NCBI RefSeq assembly: GCF_001975985.1
Contig: NZ_MTQF01000013.1
Span: 27,379-91,378 of the forward strand
Direction of reading: 5' to 3'
Length of the DNA stretch: 64,000 nt
Source of the DNA: [Flexibacter] sp. ATCC 35103
Lineage (GTDB): Bacteria > Bacteroidota > Bacteroidia > Flavobacteriales > Flavobacteriaceae
The notes beneath the pieces were generated by a model that was not told the DNA's origin, ran no database searches, and worked only from the letters and a program-made list of their open reading frames with translations. How positions within the stretch are numbered: position 1 is the stretch's first letter; each line of letters opens with the position of its first letter. This document shows positions 1 to 8,856 of this stretch, one piece after another. Made by a program: the position numbers and the translations under genes.

Positions 1-257
1 TAAATAACCGGATTTGGGTTACTGATATTTTTTGAGAAGCTTTTTAAAACTGCAACTGCAATTTTAATTGTTCTGCCTTCAGGCTTTTCCCAGTTTTCAG
101 GAACTTTTAAATAGGACCATTCTATATTTTCTTTTTTGAGATCTTCATTACCCGGAAAGAAAGTAGTTGTTTTTTCTAACTTAGAAAAGCTATTTTGAGA
201 AAACAAACAGTTTGGCAGCAAATACATTAATAACAATAGTCCAACTAAATTTTTCAT
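1..257 (-). CDS. Secreted alpha/beta hydrolase / peptidase (5' part only)
   Basis: The first 85 codons are present; the gene leaves the window at its 3' end. It starts with ATG at 257 and opens with a signal peptide (MKNLVGLLLL..., predicted cut after CLFSQ). The mature part contains WSYLKVPENWEKPEG followed by IKIAVAVLKS. This resembles the N-terminus of secreted tripeptidyl/prolyl aminopeptidase-like alpha/beta hydrolases, in which a 'tVPenr..P.grti.l.va' motif precedes the hydrolase fold. The catalytic residues lie outside the window, so the family call is tentative. The start lies 2 nt past the stop of the phosphopantetheinyl transferase gene, so it is probably the last visible gene of the NRPS operon. 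It could mature or degrade the peptide product or give self-protection; that role is inference. Confidence 0.6.
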   Translation of the reverse strand, partial: MKNLVGLLLLMYLLPNCLFSQNSFSKLEKTTTFFPGNEDLKKENIEWSYLKVPENWEKPEGRTIKIAVAVLKSFSKNISNPNPVI

Positions 258-259
258 TT

Positions 260-952
260 TTATTCTTTGATTAAATTATGAGTTTTGATCATTTTTTTTA
301 TTAAACAAATTTCATTTGTATTTTGCTTGAGAGCGATATAACATTTATATTTTTCATCCACTGTAATCTCTTTTAAATAATAATTTTCGTTGCTGATTTT
401 AGTATTATTGTTTATTATTTCGAATGATTTTAGAGGAATAGATAATCCATGACCGTGAGCTTTTATGACAGCTTCTTTCTGGGTCCAGTATTCAAAAAAA
501 TATGCTGTTTTATCCGCAGATAACTCGAGCTTTTGCCATTCATTCTGACTCATCTGGAATTTAAAATCATCGAATGTAATCGACGAAAATATCTCTATGT
601 CTATTCCTATTTCGCACACATCACTTATGGCACAAATAACTATTTCACCGGAATGAGAAATATTAAAATGTACAGAATTCTCTTCAAAATAAGGTTTATC
701 AAACTCAGTATGTTTTATCGTTTTGGCGTAACCATTTATTTTGAAAACTTCTTCAATTCCATAAAATAATAATATCCTTCCAAGAATAGATAGCTGTGCA
801 TCCTGCCATCTTCTATATTTTCTGATTTTATCTTGATAATGTTCATCAAAGCGGGGCAAATAAATTCGTAATAAATCTTCATGATTTTCCTCAGACAGAT
901 AGCAATAATATATATGAATCAAACTATTAGTTGTTTTAGAAATCAAAATCAA
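260..952 (-). CDS. 4'-phosphopantetheinyl transferase, Sfp type
   Basis: Transfers the phosphopantetheine arm of CoA to the carrier-domain serine, here most likely that of the adjacent NRPS. The protein is 230 aa, normal for the Sfp group. The FNISHSG motif and GIDIE (Mg2+ site) are followed by the family signature WTQKEAVIKAHGHGLSIPL. The reading frame overlaps the NRPS stop codon, so the two are translationally coupled. No ATG is available near the N-terminus: the longest form begins with TTG at 952, and TTG at 946 or 922 are alternatives. The 922 start (then IHIYYCYL) matches the usual Sfp N-terminus best. The start is therefore uncertain but the function is clear. Confidence 0.92.
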   Translation of the reverse strand: MILISKTTNSLIHIYYCYLSEENHEDLLRIYLPRFDEHYQDKIRKYRRWQDAQLSILGRILLFYGIEEVFKINGYAKTIKHTEFDKPYFEENSVHFNISHSGEIVICAISDVCEIGIDIEIFSSITFDDFKFQMSQNEWQKLELSADKTAYFFEYWTQKEAVIKAHGHGLSIPLKSFEIINNNTKISNENYYLKEITVDEKYKCYIALKQNTNEICLIKKMIKTHNLIKE

Positions 953-3900
953 AAGAAATCGTCTTTTCTAATTCTGATTTTAAAGTGATTAAATCTAGTT
1001 TTATAAACGGATCATTGCTAATTTCCTCTAAAAGACTACAAAATTTTGAAGCAATAATATCGATAGTACTTTGCTCAAATAAGTCACTGTTATAATCTAT
1101 AATTCCTTTCAGTTTGTTATCGTTTTCAAAACAGTTTATTACAATCGGCATTCTGCTAAATTTGTGTTCAATGGCGTAAGAAGTAAGTTTAAAATCAGTA
1201 AAATCATTAATGCTGTCAAAAGAAAATTCCGGATTTTGATATACCAGCATTAAGTCAAAAACGGATAATTTCATTTGATCAGCTGCACCTAATCCATAAT
1301 GATCAATTTCTAATAAATCTCTTTGAGTGTTCTTTAAAAGATCACTAAAAATCTGACCTGGGAGTATTTGTGTTCTTAAGATTGCTGTTTGTGCAAACAT
1401 TCCGATAAGATCAGTCAGCGCCGGAACATTTCTTCCTGAACTCACTGTTCCGATACAAATATCCCTGTGTCTTGAAAATTTGTAAATCAAAACATTTAAA
1501 GCAGTAACTAAAAATGTATATAATGTTACTTGCTGTGCAAGAGCTAGTTCTTTTAAAACTAAAGTTAAATCTGCTGTTAACTCAAACGAATGTTGACTTA
1601 AGGCATGTTGATTCTGCTGCTTTTCAAAATCCTTGTCAAAAGAATCTTTGATACTATAATTGTGAAGATAATTGTTCCAGAATAATTTATTTTCTGATGA
1701 ATTACTTTCTATTTCCCTATTAAGCCACTCTGAATAATCCTTAAACTGAAAATTTGATTTTTTTTCTGCGGCTATTTTCTCTGTATTATTTTCGTTATAA
1801 TAGGTAATAAATTCTTTTATAAAAATCTCTAATGACAATCCGTCCATAATGATATGATGAACAGAAAAGAGTATTATAAATTCTTCTTCATCTAATTGCA
1901 ATAGTTTAACACGTAACAACAGATCCTTTTCAAGATCAAATTCAGTACTAATAAATGTATCTATATATTGTTTTATTTCTTGTCTTTCTATTTTAGCCAG
2001 TGAAATTTCAAATTTTTCTTTCTCAAAATCATTAATTTTCTGATAAGGAATTCCGTCAATTTCAATAAAATTAGTTCTTAAAATCTCATGCTTATCAATT
2101 ATATTATTTATTGATTTTCTAATTTTATCTAGATTTAATGCTCCTTCTATATTGTAGGCGGCAGACATATTATAAGCAATGGAATATTTTTTTTGCTGCG
2201 ACGCTAGCCATATATTATACTGTGACGGAGTTAACGTATAAAATTCTTTTAACTCTGCTGATGGAATCGTGATAAGCTTACCTGGTTTTAATTCTGATAA
2301 ATGACCGCCTAATGCCTCAATTGTTGGATAATCAAATATTGTCTTTAATGTGATGGTAAGAGAAAGATTTTTACTAATCAGACCTATTAATTTTACTGCA
2401 TTTAAAGAGTGTCCTCCTAAAGAAAAGAAATTATTAGTTATACTAAGCGGCGTATTAATATTTAAAACTTCTTTCCAAAACTCAGATATCTTTTTCTCCA
2501 GATGCGAAACAGGAGCTTTAAAATCATCTTGGTTTATATTTTGCTCAATATCTCTCTGAGTCAAGGATTTTCTGTCTATTTTTTGATTTGGCGTAAGCGG
2601 GAATTCTTTTACCGGAATTACTGCCATGGGAATCATATAGTAGGGAAGATGTTTTTTTAATTCTGAAATAACATATTCAGTATTAATTTTCTTTTTATGC
2701 TCTAAAACATAAGCAACCAAAAAAGCTTCCTGCTGCTCCTTTTTTTTAGCAATTACTACAGCATCAACAATCTCTTCTATTTGGTTTAATTGAAACTCTA
2801 TATCACCTAATTCAATTCTGTATCCTCTTATTTTAACCTGGTTATCATTTCTTCCTAAAAATTCAATTTCTCCTAGTTCATTCCATTTGCCAACGTCTCC
2901 TGTTTCATAAAACAATTGATCATTAAACGGATTATTGACAAACTTTTCTGCAGTCAGTTTACTGTTTTGATAATATCCTTTTGCTAAACCATCACCACCA
3001 ATATAAATAGCACCAATTGATCCTACCGGTTTGGGATTTAAAAACTTATCGACAATGTAAAATTGTGTATTGTTTATAGGTTTGCCAATATTTCCAGATT
3101 CTTTAGCGCTATTTATTTTTTTTGAACTTGACCATATAGTTGTTTCTGTTGGTCCGTACATATTCCATAATTCTAAAGAATGGCTCAATAACTTTTCAGC
3201 TAGTGCTTCACTTAAAAGATCACCACCACACAAAACTTTTAATTGTTTATCTCCGTACCAGCCTGCATTAAACAACATTTGATAAAAACTTGGTGTTGCC
3301 TGAACTACTGTTGGTTTTAGATCTGTTAATTTTTCAATTATTAACTCCGGGTCAGATAGGACTTTTTGGTTCGCTATATATACTGCAGCTCCCGAAATTA
3401 ACGGAACAAAAAACTCTAAAATAGAGATATCGAAAGAATAAGTGGTAACTGAAAATAACAAATCCCGCGAATTTATACCAGGTTTGTTTTGTATGCTTAT
3501 CAAAAAATTAAGCAAGGACTTATGGCTAATTTCAACCCCCTTGGGATTTCCTGTTGATCCGGATGTATAAATAATATAGGCTGTATCTTGTGAAGAAATT
3601 GCCTTAAGTTTATTTACATCCGTATCTTTGATTTTATCCAGAATTGTATCCAGATCTACTACATTTTTTCCTTCAATTTCGTAATCCTTTTTCTTAATTA
3701 TGATGTTCGCCTTACTATTATCGACAATATAACTTAAGCGCTCCTTCGGAAAAAAAGGATCTAATGGTATATAAGACCTGCCGGATTTCATTATTCCAAT
3801 TAAAACAGCCACCATAAGTGCGGAGCGATCTAAAAGAACTGCTACCGCAGATTTATCATCTGTTCCATAATCAATAATAAGAATTTCGGCAATCTGATTT

Positions 3901-5363
3901 GATAATTTATCAAGTTGCGAGTAAGAATAGGAATTGATATCATCAAATAAAGCCAGTTTTTCAGGAAATGTCGCAGTGTGTTCCTTAAAGAGATCTAAAA
4001 AAGTGCTGTTTTTTGAATATTCTACCTTTGTCTCATTAAAATCTAAAACTACCTTTTTTCGCTCTTCTTGCGTGAGGTAGTTTAAATCTTTTATTTTTTT
4101 ATCTGAGTTTATTAAAACATCATGCAACAAACATTCAAAATGATTTGCAAACTGATCAATCTTTACTTCATCAAAATAATTAAGATTATAATCAAAGTCA
4201 ATTATAACATCTTCCAGATCATCAAACTCTCTAATGTAAACTGCTAATGCAACACGTTCTGATTCATGACTTAACGGAATTACATTAGTAATTGTATTAT
4301 GGAAATGACTCGAATAATTTTGCTTTTCGTAAGAAAGTGTCAGATTAAAAATTCTTTCTTTTTCTCCATACGAATTAATATGCTGAATTAGTTTACCTAA
4401 AGGCAGTCTTTGATGACGATAATCTTTTTTTAGCTCATTTTTTATTTCAACAATTAAATCATGAAAAGTGGTTTCGAAATCTATTGCTATTCTTAATGGA
4501 GAAACCCCCATAAAAAGACCAACCGTTTTTTTATACACAGATTTACCTCTGTTTAATACCGGTAAACCAATAGTTATATCATTTTTTTCATAATTTCTTG
4601 CAAAATAAGTGTATAGAATACCTAATATTAAATGGAATGAAGAACACTTATAGTCTAATGCTAAATGATTAAGTTCGTTATAAACCTCTCTTTTAATAAT
4701 TATTTTTTTTCGACTGCTTTTATTTATTTGAACACCATCATCTAATTTATCTAATAGATTTTCCGGTAAGGTTTTAAATTTTTGTTTCCAATAATTTAAA
4801 TCTTCTGTAAATGATGGTGAATTTTTATAGTTATAATCATCTTCTGCAAAATGAGTATAGGTAAAAGGATACAAGGTTTGAACACTTCCGAAATCAGTAA
4901 TTTCATTATAATTTTGAACCAGCCTTTGAAACATCAAAGAAGTTCCCCAGCCATCTGTTATTATATGGTGATAGACAGAAAATAAGTAATGAAAATCTTC
5001 CTGCACTTTTACCAACGTAAAATTATATAAGGGACTTTCATTAAATAAATCAAAAGATGTCTTAAACTGCTTTTGCATGTAAAAGACAGCTTCTTCAACA
5101 GGTTTTTCAGAATGTGAAAAATCAACAAATCCCAATTTAGAAATTTGTCCTTCAGTAATTTTTGCTGATACTTCCTCATCATTTTTCACGAGAACAGTTC
5201 TGTAAGCATCATGCTGATCAATTAATGCCGTAAATGCATTATTAAATATTTCATTATTTATAACCCCTCTAATCTCAATTTTTGCACCAATATTATAAAT
5301 TGGTTCATTAGGATGTAGGATCTGATCAAAATAAATATCTTGTTGAGGTAATGTAAGTTTCAT
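936..5363 (-). CDS. Non-ribosomal peptide synthetase, one module plus extra condensation domain (C-A-T-C)
   Basis: A 1475-aa synthetase. Domains in order: condensation, about residues 1-440, with active site HHIITDG (132-138); adenylation, about 455-950, with core motifs YTSGSTGNPKG, NMYGPTETT, YETGDVGKW, GRNDNQVKIRGYRIELGD and NQKIDRKS; carrier domain with LGGHSL (Ser near 985); second condensation domain from about 1040 with HHIIMDG (near 1167) running to the C-terminus. There is no thioesterase, epimerase or reductase. Reading the binding pocket against GrsA gives D-I-L-Q-L-G-M-I-W-K, close to the glycine code I remember (DILQLGLIWK), so glycine is the likely substrate. The gene lies 18 nt after the exporter gene and overlaps the phosphopantetheinyl transferase gene, so these form one operon. 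The intact terminal C domain suggests release by condensation with a free acceptor or hand-over to another protein. The upstream donor of the first C domain is not encoded here. Confidence 0.95.
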   Translation of the reverse strand: MKLTLPQQDIYFDQILHPNEPIYNIGAKIEIRGVINNEIFNNAFTALIDQHDAYRTVLVKNDEEVSAKITEGQISKLGFVDFSHSEKPVEEAVFYMQKQFKTSFDLFNESPLYNFTLVKVQEDFHYLFSVYHHIITDGWGTSLMFQRLVQNYNEITDFGSVQTLYPFTYTHFAEDDYNYKNSPSFTEDLNYWKQKFKTLPENLLDKLDDGVQINKSSRKKIIIKREVYNELNHLALDYKCSSFHLILGILYTYFARNYEKNDITIGLPVLNRGKSVYKKTVGLFMGVSPLRIAIDFETTFHDLIVEIKNELKKDYRHQRLPLGKLIQHINSYGEKERIFNLTLSYEKQNYSSHFHNTITNVIPLSHESERVALAVYIREFDDLEDVIIDFDYNLNYFDEVKIDQFANHFECLLHDVLINSDKKIKDLNYLTQEERKKVVLDFNETKVEYSKNSTFLDLFKEHTATFPEKLALFDDINSYSYSQLDKLSNQIAEILIIDYGTDDKSAVAVLLDRSALMVAVLIGIMKSGRSYIPLDPFFPKERLSYIVDNSKANIIIKKKDYEIEGKNVVDLDTILDKIKDTDVNKLKAISSQDTAYIIYTSGSTGNPKGVEISHKSLLNFLISIQNKPGINSRDLLFSVTTYSFDISILEFFVPLISGAAVYIANQKVLSDPELIIEKLTDLKPTVVQATPSFYQMLFNAGWYGDKQLKVLCGGDLLSEALAEKLLSHSLELWNMYGPTETTIWSSSKKINSAKESGNIGKPINNTQFYIVDKFLNPKPVGSIGAIYIGGDGLAKGYYQNSKLTAEKFVNNPFNDQLFYETGDVGKWNELGEIEFLGRNDNQVKIRGYRIELGDIEFQLNQIEEIVDAVVIAKKKEQQEAFLVAYVLEHKKKINTEYVISELKKHLPYYMIPMAVIPVKEFPLTPNQKIDRKSLTQRDIEQNINQDDFKAPVSHLEKKISEFWKEVLNINTPLSITNNFFSLGGHSLNAVKLIGLISKNLSLTITLKTIFDYPTIEALGGHLSELKPGKLITIPSAELKEFYTLTPSQYNIWLASQQKKYSIAYNMSAAYNIEGALNLDKIRKSINNIIDKHEILRTNFIEIDGIPYQKINDFEKEKFEISLAKIERQEIKQYIDTFISTEFDLEKDLLLRVKLLQLDEEEFIILFSVHHIIMDGLSLEIFIKEFITYYNENNTEKIAAEKKSNFQFKDYSEWLNREIESNSSENKLFWNNYLHNYSIKDSFDKDFEKQQNQHALSQHSFELTADLTLVLKELALAQQVTLYTFLVTALNVLIYKFSRHRDICIGTVSSGRNVPALTDLIGMFAQTAILRTQILPGQIFSDLLKNTQRDLLEIDHYGLGAADQMKLSVFDLMLVYQNPEFSFDSINDFTDFKLTSYAIEHKFSRMPIVINCFENDNKLKGIIDYNSDLFEQSTIDIIASKFCSLLEEISNDPFIKLDLITLKSELEKTISFDFDF

Positions 5364-5381
5364 AAAAACTTTTATTTTATT

Positions 5382-7013
5382 TTAGTTCCACAATGTATCG
5401 TGAACCATTGTATCAGTTACCTTTTTATCCATAATAATCTGACCGTAATCAAATTTGATGATTCTGTCGGCATATTTAAAATAAGCGTCGTCATGAGTAA
5501 CTGCTATAATTGTCTTACCTTCTTCTTTTAGCCTTGGCAACAGATTTTCGTAAAAATATTTACGGAAATGAGGGTCCTGGTCTGCCGCCCATTCATCTAA
5601 AACTAAGAGTGGTTTATTTTCTAAGAGTGATAAAATTAAAGACATTCTTTTTCCTTGTCCTTTTGAAAAAGCTCTTCTCGCAGATTCTTCTTTGTCATCG
5701 ATAACGACATTATCCAGTTCCATAATCTCCAATAATTCTTTGTAGTCCCTATTTCCTTCAAGACCATAATTATCGTAATTATGAGAAAAAATGTGATTAT
5801 CTGTAAATACGGCTGCAATTAAATTTTTTACAACATCGCTTTGAGTGACGTTATTTTTATCATTTAGTAATAATTTACCTGAAGATGGTGTATATAAACC
5901 CGTTAAAATATTAATAAAAGTACTTTTTCCACTTCCGTTTCCGCCTATAATAAATATTGTTTCACCCTGTGCAATGGACAAATTTATTGGACCAATCCCA
6001 AAATTCTTGCTTCCTTCATTACTTCCGTAATCAAAATGAATATCATTAAAACTTAAAGACTGAAATTCATTACCTGCTAAACTAACTTCTTTATCAGTTG
6101 CTCCAATAGAATCAAAATCGCTTAAAAATTTCTTAATTCTTCTGTTTGCAACCATTAATCTGGTGTAGATATTTTGTAAATTTATAAGATTGTTAATTGG
6201 TCCTGAAATGAATAACAAAATCACTACATAAGAAGTAACACTTTCGCGATTTAGAATTCCTAATATTGGCAATAAAAAAAGAATAGAACCAATAACAAGG
6301 TACAAACCGTACTGACTTATTAGATTGATAGATAAAAAAACAAAATTTACATTAAAGTCTAATTGTTTTGCACTTTCTCTATTAGGAGATAAATGTTTAT
6401 TCATTAAATTAAATCTTCTTTCTGCACTAAGTTTAAAACCTTTAAAACCTTTAACAACATCATTTACATATTTGAAATAATCTTCATTATGTTTTCTAAG
6501 TCTGGCCACTTTTTCTGACATCGTATTCATTACAAAAAAATAAATAACGGCTATTAAGATTATTAATACAACGACAACTAAAGCTGATGTTACAGACAGA
6601 GTAAACAAATACGCCATACAAAGCAGTAATGTTAATATAGAATTAATGGAATGTGTAAGTACTTCAGGAAAATTTGAAAAAACCCTTAAATCTTCTATCG
6701 CAGTATAAAATCGCTGCATGCCCAGTTTTTCAAAAGTAAGAAGAGGCGCTTTTAATACTTTATCGAATATTCTTTTTTCATTTTCATACAAAATATAAAA
6801 CGAAAACTTATTAAGTCTTTTTTGAAAAATTATATTCAGCAAATAGGTATAAATAATAAGAGCTACAAATACTAATCCAGTGTAATCAGTTATAAACTCT
6901 TTTCCCTGTGAAAGCGATTTGTTGATTATATAAACAATTACAAAGCTTAGAAGGGTATTTGGAATTGCATACAGAACAAGGTGAAAAATATTTTTAATCG
7001 AAATTTTAAACAT
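5382..7013 (-). CDS. Cyclic-peptide-type ABC exporter (fused permease-ATPase)
   Basis: A 543-aa half-transporter with about six membrane segments in residues 1-290 and an ATPase domain behind them. Walker A is GGNGSGKST (near 354), the signature region is FSKGQGKRMSL, and the Walker B region reads VLDEWAADQDPHFR (near 467). The DEWAADQDPxFR string is the hallmark of the SyrD/PvdE cyclic-peptide exporter family, which moves non-ribosomal peptides from cytoplasm to periplasm. ATG start at 7013. It is the first gene of the exporter-NRPS-transferase operon, with about 150 nt of leader after the predicted promoter at 7170. Exporting the NRPS product is the obvious role. Confidence 0.93.
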   Translation of the reverse strand: MFKISIKNIFHLVLYAIPNTLLSFVIVYIINKSLSQGKEFITDYTGLVFVALIIYTYLLNIIFQKRLNKFSFYILYENEKRIFDKVLKAPLLTFEKLGMQRFYTAIEDLRVFSNFPEVLTHSINSILTLLLCMAYLFTLSVTSALVVVVLIILIAVIYFFVMNTMSEKVARLRKHNEDYFKYVNDVVKGFKGFKLSAERRFNLMNKHLSPNRESAKQLDFNVNFVFLSINLISQYGLYLVIGSILFLLPILGILNRESVTSYVVILLFISGPINNLINLQNIYTRLMVANRRIKKFLSDFDSIGATDKEVSLAGNEFQSLSFNDIHFDYGSNEGSKNFGIGPINLSIAQGETIFIIGGNGSGKSTFINILTGLYTPSSGKLLLNDKNNVTQSDVVKNLIAAVFTDNHIFSHNYDNYGLEGNRDYKELLEIMELDNVVIDDKEESARRAFSKGQGKRMSLILSLLENKPLLVLDEWAADQDPHFRKYFYENLLPRLKEEGKTIIAVTHDDAYFKYADRIIKFDYGQIIMDKKVTDTMVHDTLWN

Positions 7014-7169
7014 GGTGTACAGATAAAATTAAATTTGTATTCAGGTTAAAAAAATAGTGTTATTGTTTCAAAAAAATGGCAGGTTGTCACATTGCTTTTT
7101 TTTCTTACTCCCACAAAAAAGGAAGTTTTTTTAGCTGGTTTTATACCACTTTTAAATTACTGATTGAGA

Positions 7170-7226
7170 CAAAAATAATATTACTATCTATTTAATAATT
7201 ACGGGCTTTTTATGTAAAAATTACGG
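7170..7226 (-). promoter_or_regulatory. Promoter of exporter/NRPS operon with CCGTAA direct repeat
   Basis: Read on the minus strand: CCGTAA (7226-7221), 16 nt, CCGTAA (7204-7199), 21 nt, then TATTTTTG (7177-7170). The last matches the Bacteroidota -7 element TAnnTTTG. The two half-sites are 22 bp apart (two helical turns). The near one sits where a -33 element would be, and no TTG is present there, as expected for an activator-dependent promoter. The thioesterase promoter has exactly the same layout. The sequence match is direct observation; the activator role is inference. Confidence 0.72.
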
Positions 7227-7305
7227 ATTTCTTCTAAACAGCACGATTTCTGCTTCTATTATAAAAACCATATACGAACAATTAAAATCAGAACATTAAA
7301 AGCAA

Positions 7306-7341
7306 AAACCAGTTACAAAAGATAGCTCTTGCAACTGGTTT
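7306..7341 (-). terminator. Terminator downstream of thioesterase gene
   Basis: A 9-bp stem, AAACCAGTT (7306-7314) with AACTGGTTT (7333-7341). Read on the minus strand, it is followed by a T-rich run (TTTTTGCTTTT). It lies 135 nt past the thioesterase stop and upstream of the exporter promoter, so the thioesterase and the exporter/NRPS operon appear to be separate transcripts. Confidence 0.6.
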
Positions 7342-7475
7342 ATACCTATATTCAACTATATACAATTTCTATTTTTTAAAAATGTACAAGCTTTTTAATT
7401 TAACTAAATCTTATCTTCCTTTTTTGGATTATAATATACCATCCTATTTAATTTATCAACATAATAATCTGAACT

Positions 7476-8216
7476 TCAGCTATCAGAGTGATTGTGTTTT
7501 TGAAGAAACGGCTGTGAATACTGCATTATAATATTCACTAATTTATCAACATGCTGGTATATAAAAAAATGATCTCCTGAAAGTACTTCTGATGTAAAAT
7601 CATTTTTGGTGTAATGTTTCCAATTTTCTATCTCAACAGATGTCTTTTCTTTATCTCCCATAATCGCATGAATTGGACTATTGATCTTTATTTCTTTTTC
7701 ATAATGTCTCTGCTTCTCCAATATTTCAAAATCTGACCTGAGAATTGGGCTAAAAAAATCAAATAACTCTTTGTTCTCCAACACTTGTTCTGAGATTCCG
7801 TTCAATTTTCGAAGTTCATTTTTAAAATCTACATCAGAAAGCAAATACCTGTCAACCACTATCTCATTACCATTATCGTCTTTTTCTACGATACAAGGTC
7901 CCGCATTACCTGTTACAATTATCTGAAACGGAGGATCATTATCCTCTTCCATTTTATGTGTAACAGAAAGTCCTAAGGTTGCCCCCATACTATGACCGTA
8001 TATAATATAAGGCTTACTGTTTCTAAGCTTCTTTATTTGAGCAACATAGTCAGCTATAGCACCTGCTTTATTTGATACAAAATCACTGTTCAGTCTTTTT
8101 CCTCGACCTGGAAGTTCTAAAGAATGAATATCAATTCCTGAATTTCGAAGTTCTATTTTTAAAAACTCAAATGAGTAAAAACCTCCTCCTGCAAAAGGCA
8201 GCAAAAATAACTGCAT
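7476..8216 (-). CDS. Type II thioesterase (NRPS editing)
   Basis: A 246-aa alpha/beta hydrolase of the GrsT/TEII type, which removes wrongly loaded or stalled groups from carrier domains. Visible family features: LLPFAGGGFYSF at the N-terminus, LELPGRGKR, the nucleophile elbow GHSMG (Ser near 75), GDKEKTS, and the catalytic His in SGDHFFI near 217. ATG start at 8216. It has its own promoter (8640-8696), with the same regulator sites as the exporter/NRPS operon, and its own terminator. The untranslated leader would be about 415 nt, unusually long. Confidence 0.92.
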   Translation of the reverse strand: MQLFLLPFAGGGFYSFEFLKIELRNSGIDIHSLELPGRGKRLNSDFVSNKAGAIADYVAQIKKLRNSKPYIIYGHSMGATLGLSVTHKMEEDNDPPFQIIVTGNAGPCIVEKDDNGNEIVVDRYLLSDVDFKNELRKLNGISEQVLENKELFDFFSPILRSDFEILEKQRHYEKEIKINSPIHAIMGDKEKTSVEIENWKHYTKNDFTSEVLSGDHFFIYQHVDKLVNIIMQYSQPFLQKHNHSDS

Positions 8217-8639
8217 AAAATTTATTTTTAATTAATTATATATTTGTTTCGATAATTATCGAGCTAAGTACTTCTTTATAAAACATTTGATAATAGAAAT
8301 ATCAAAAATTGGTATACTTATAAGGTTAAACATAATTATTTCGTCATGTTTGAATTTAGTCAGCACGTTTTCAGTTTCTTATATCATACCAAGAAGTTTA
8401 TTCTATTTTCTTGGAATTTTTAAAATATCTGCTTTTTCTAAAAGATCATAATTATTATACTCTTTAATTAAAAAAATAGCCTTATGTTAATCTTTGAAGA
8501 TTACTTGATTATTTAACTTATTGTTTTGGACACAAAAAAGTATTAAAACAGTAAGTCTTTAAGCTTTTTCTTTTATTCTAAAGTAGCATGCCAATGGATG
8601 TAATAGATAGAAATAATTCTTTTTAATAAATTTATACAT
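8217..8639 (-). other. Long leader between predicted promoter and thioesterase start
   Basis: About 420 AT-rich nt lie between the predicted -7 element (8640-8647) and the thioesterase ATG. A weak inverted repeat (CCAAGAA ... TTCTTGG, about 8390-8414) and one tiny ORF (25 codons, 8333-8256) are visible. Neither has enough support to be called. No known riboswitch pattern was recognised. The far end (8701-8856) holds nothing I recognise. Confidence 0.3.
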
Positions 8640-8696
8640 CAAAAATATTAGTAGAATGAATTAATTTATTACGGAGTTTTTGTATAAAATTTACGG
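8640..8696 (-). promoter_or_regulatory. Thioesterase promoter with CCGTAA direct repeat
   Basis: Minus strand: CCGTAA (8696-8691), 16 nt, CCGTAA (8674-8669), 21 nt, TATTTTTG (8647-8640). All spacings and the -7 octamer are identical to those at 7170-7226, while the sequence between them differs. This argues for selection on spacing rather than simple duplication. Confidence 0.7.
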
Positions 8697-8856
8697 AGTT
8701 TTTAAATCAATAATGTTCAAAATAGTTCTTCTTAGCATTCGCACTGAAGATTAATAATTAAATAATTCCCAACAAAATTTTAGAAAAAATACTAATTTAA
8801 AGAATAGTGTCTTTAAGTATTAATAGTTTTTTGTCTAAAAATAAAATTTATTCAGT

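Noticed and set aside
8256..8333. 25-codon ORF (MFNLISIPIF...) ahead of the thioesterase gene
   Set aside because: No clear ribosome-binding context or composition signal; an ORF this short is expected by chance in AT-rich DNA.
8562..8639. 26-codon ORF (starting MYKFIKKNY) in the thioesterase leader
   Set aside because: Its ATG lies directly behind the -7 element, before the expected transcription start, so it would not be on the mRNA.
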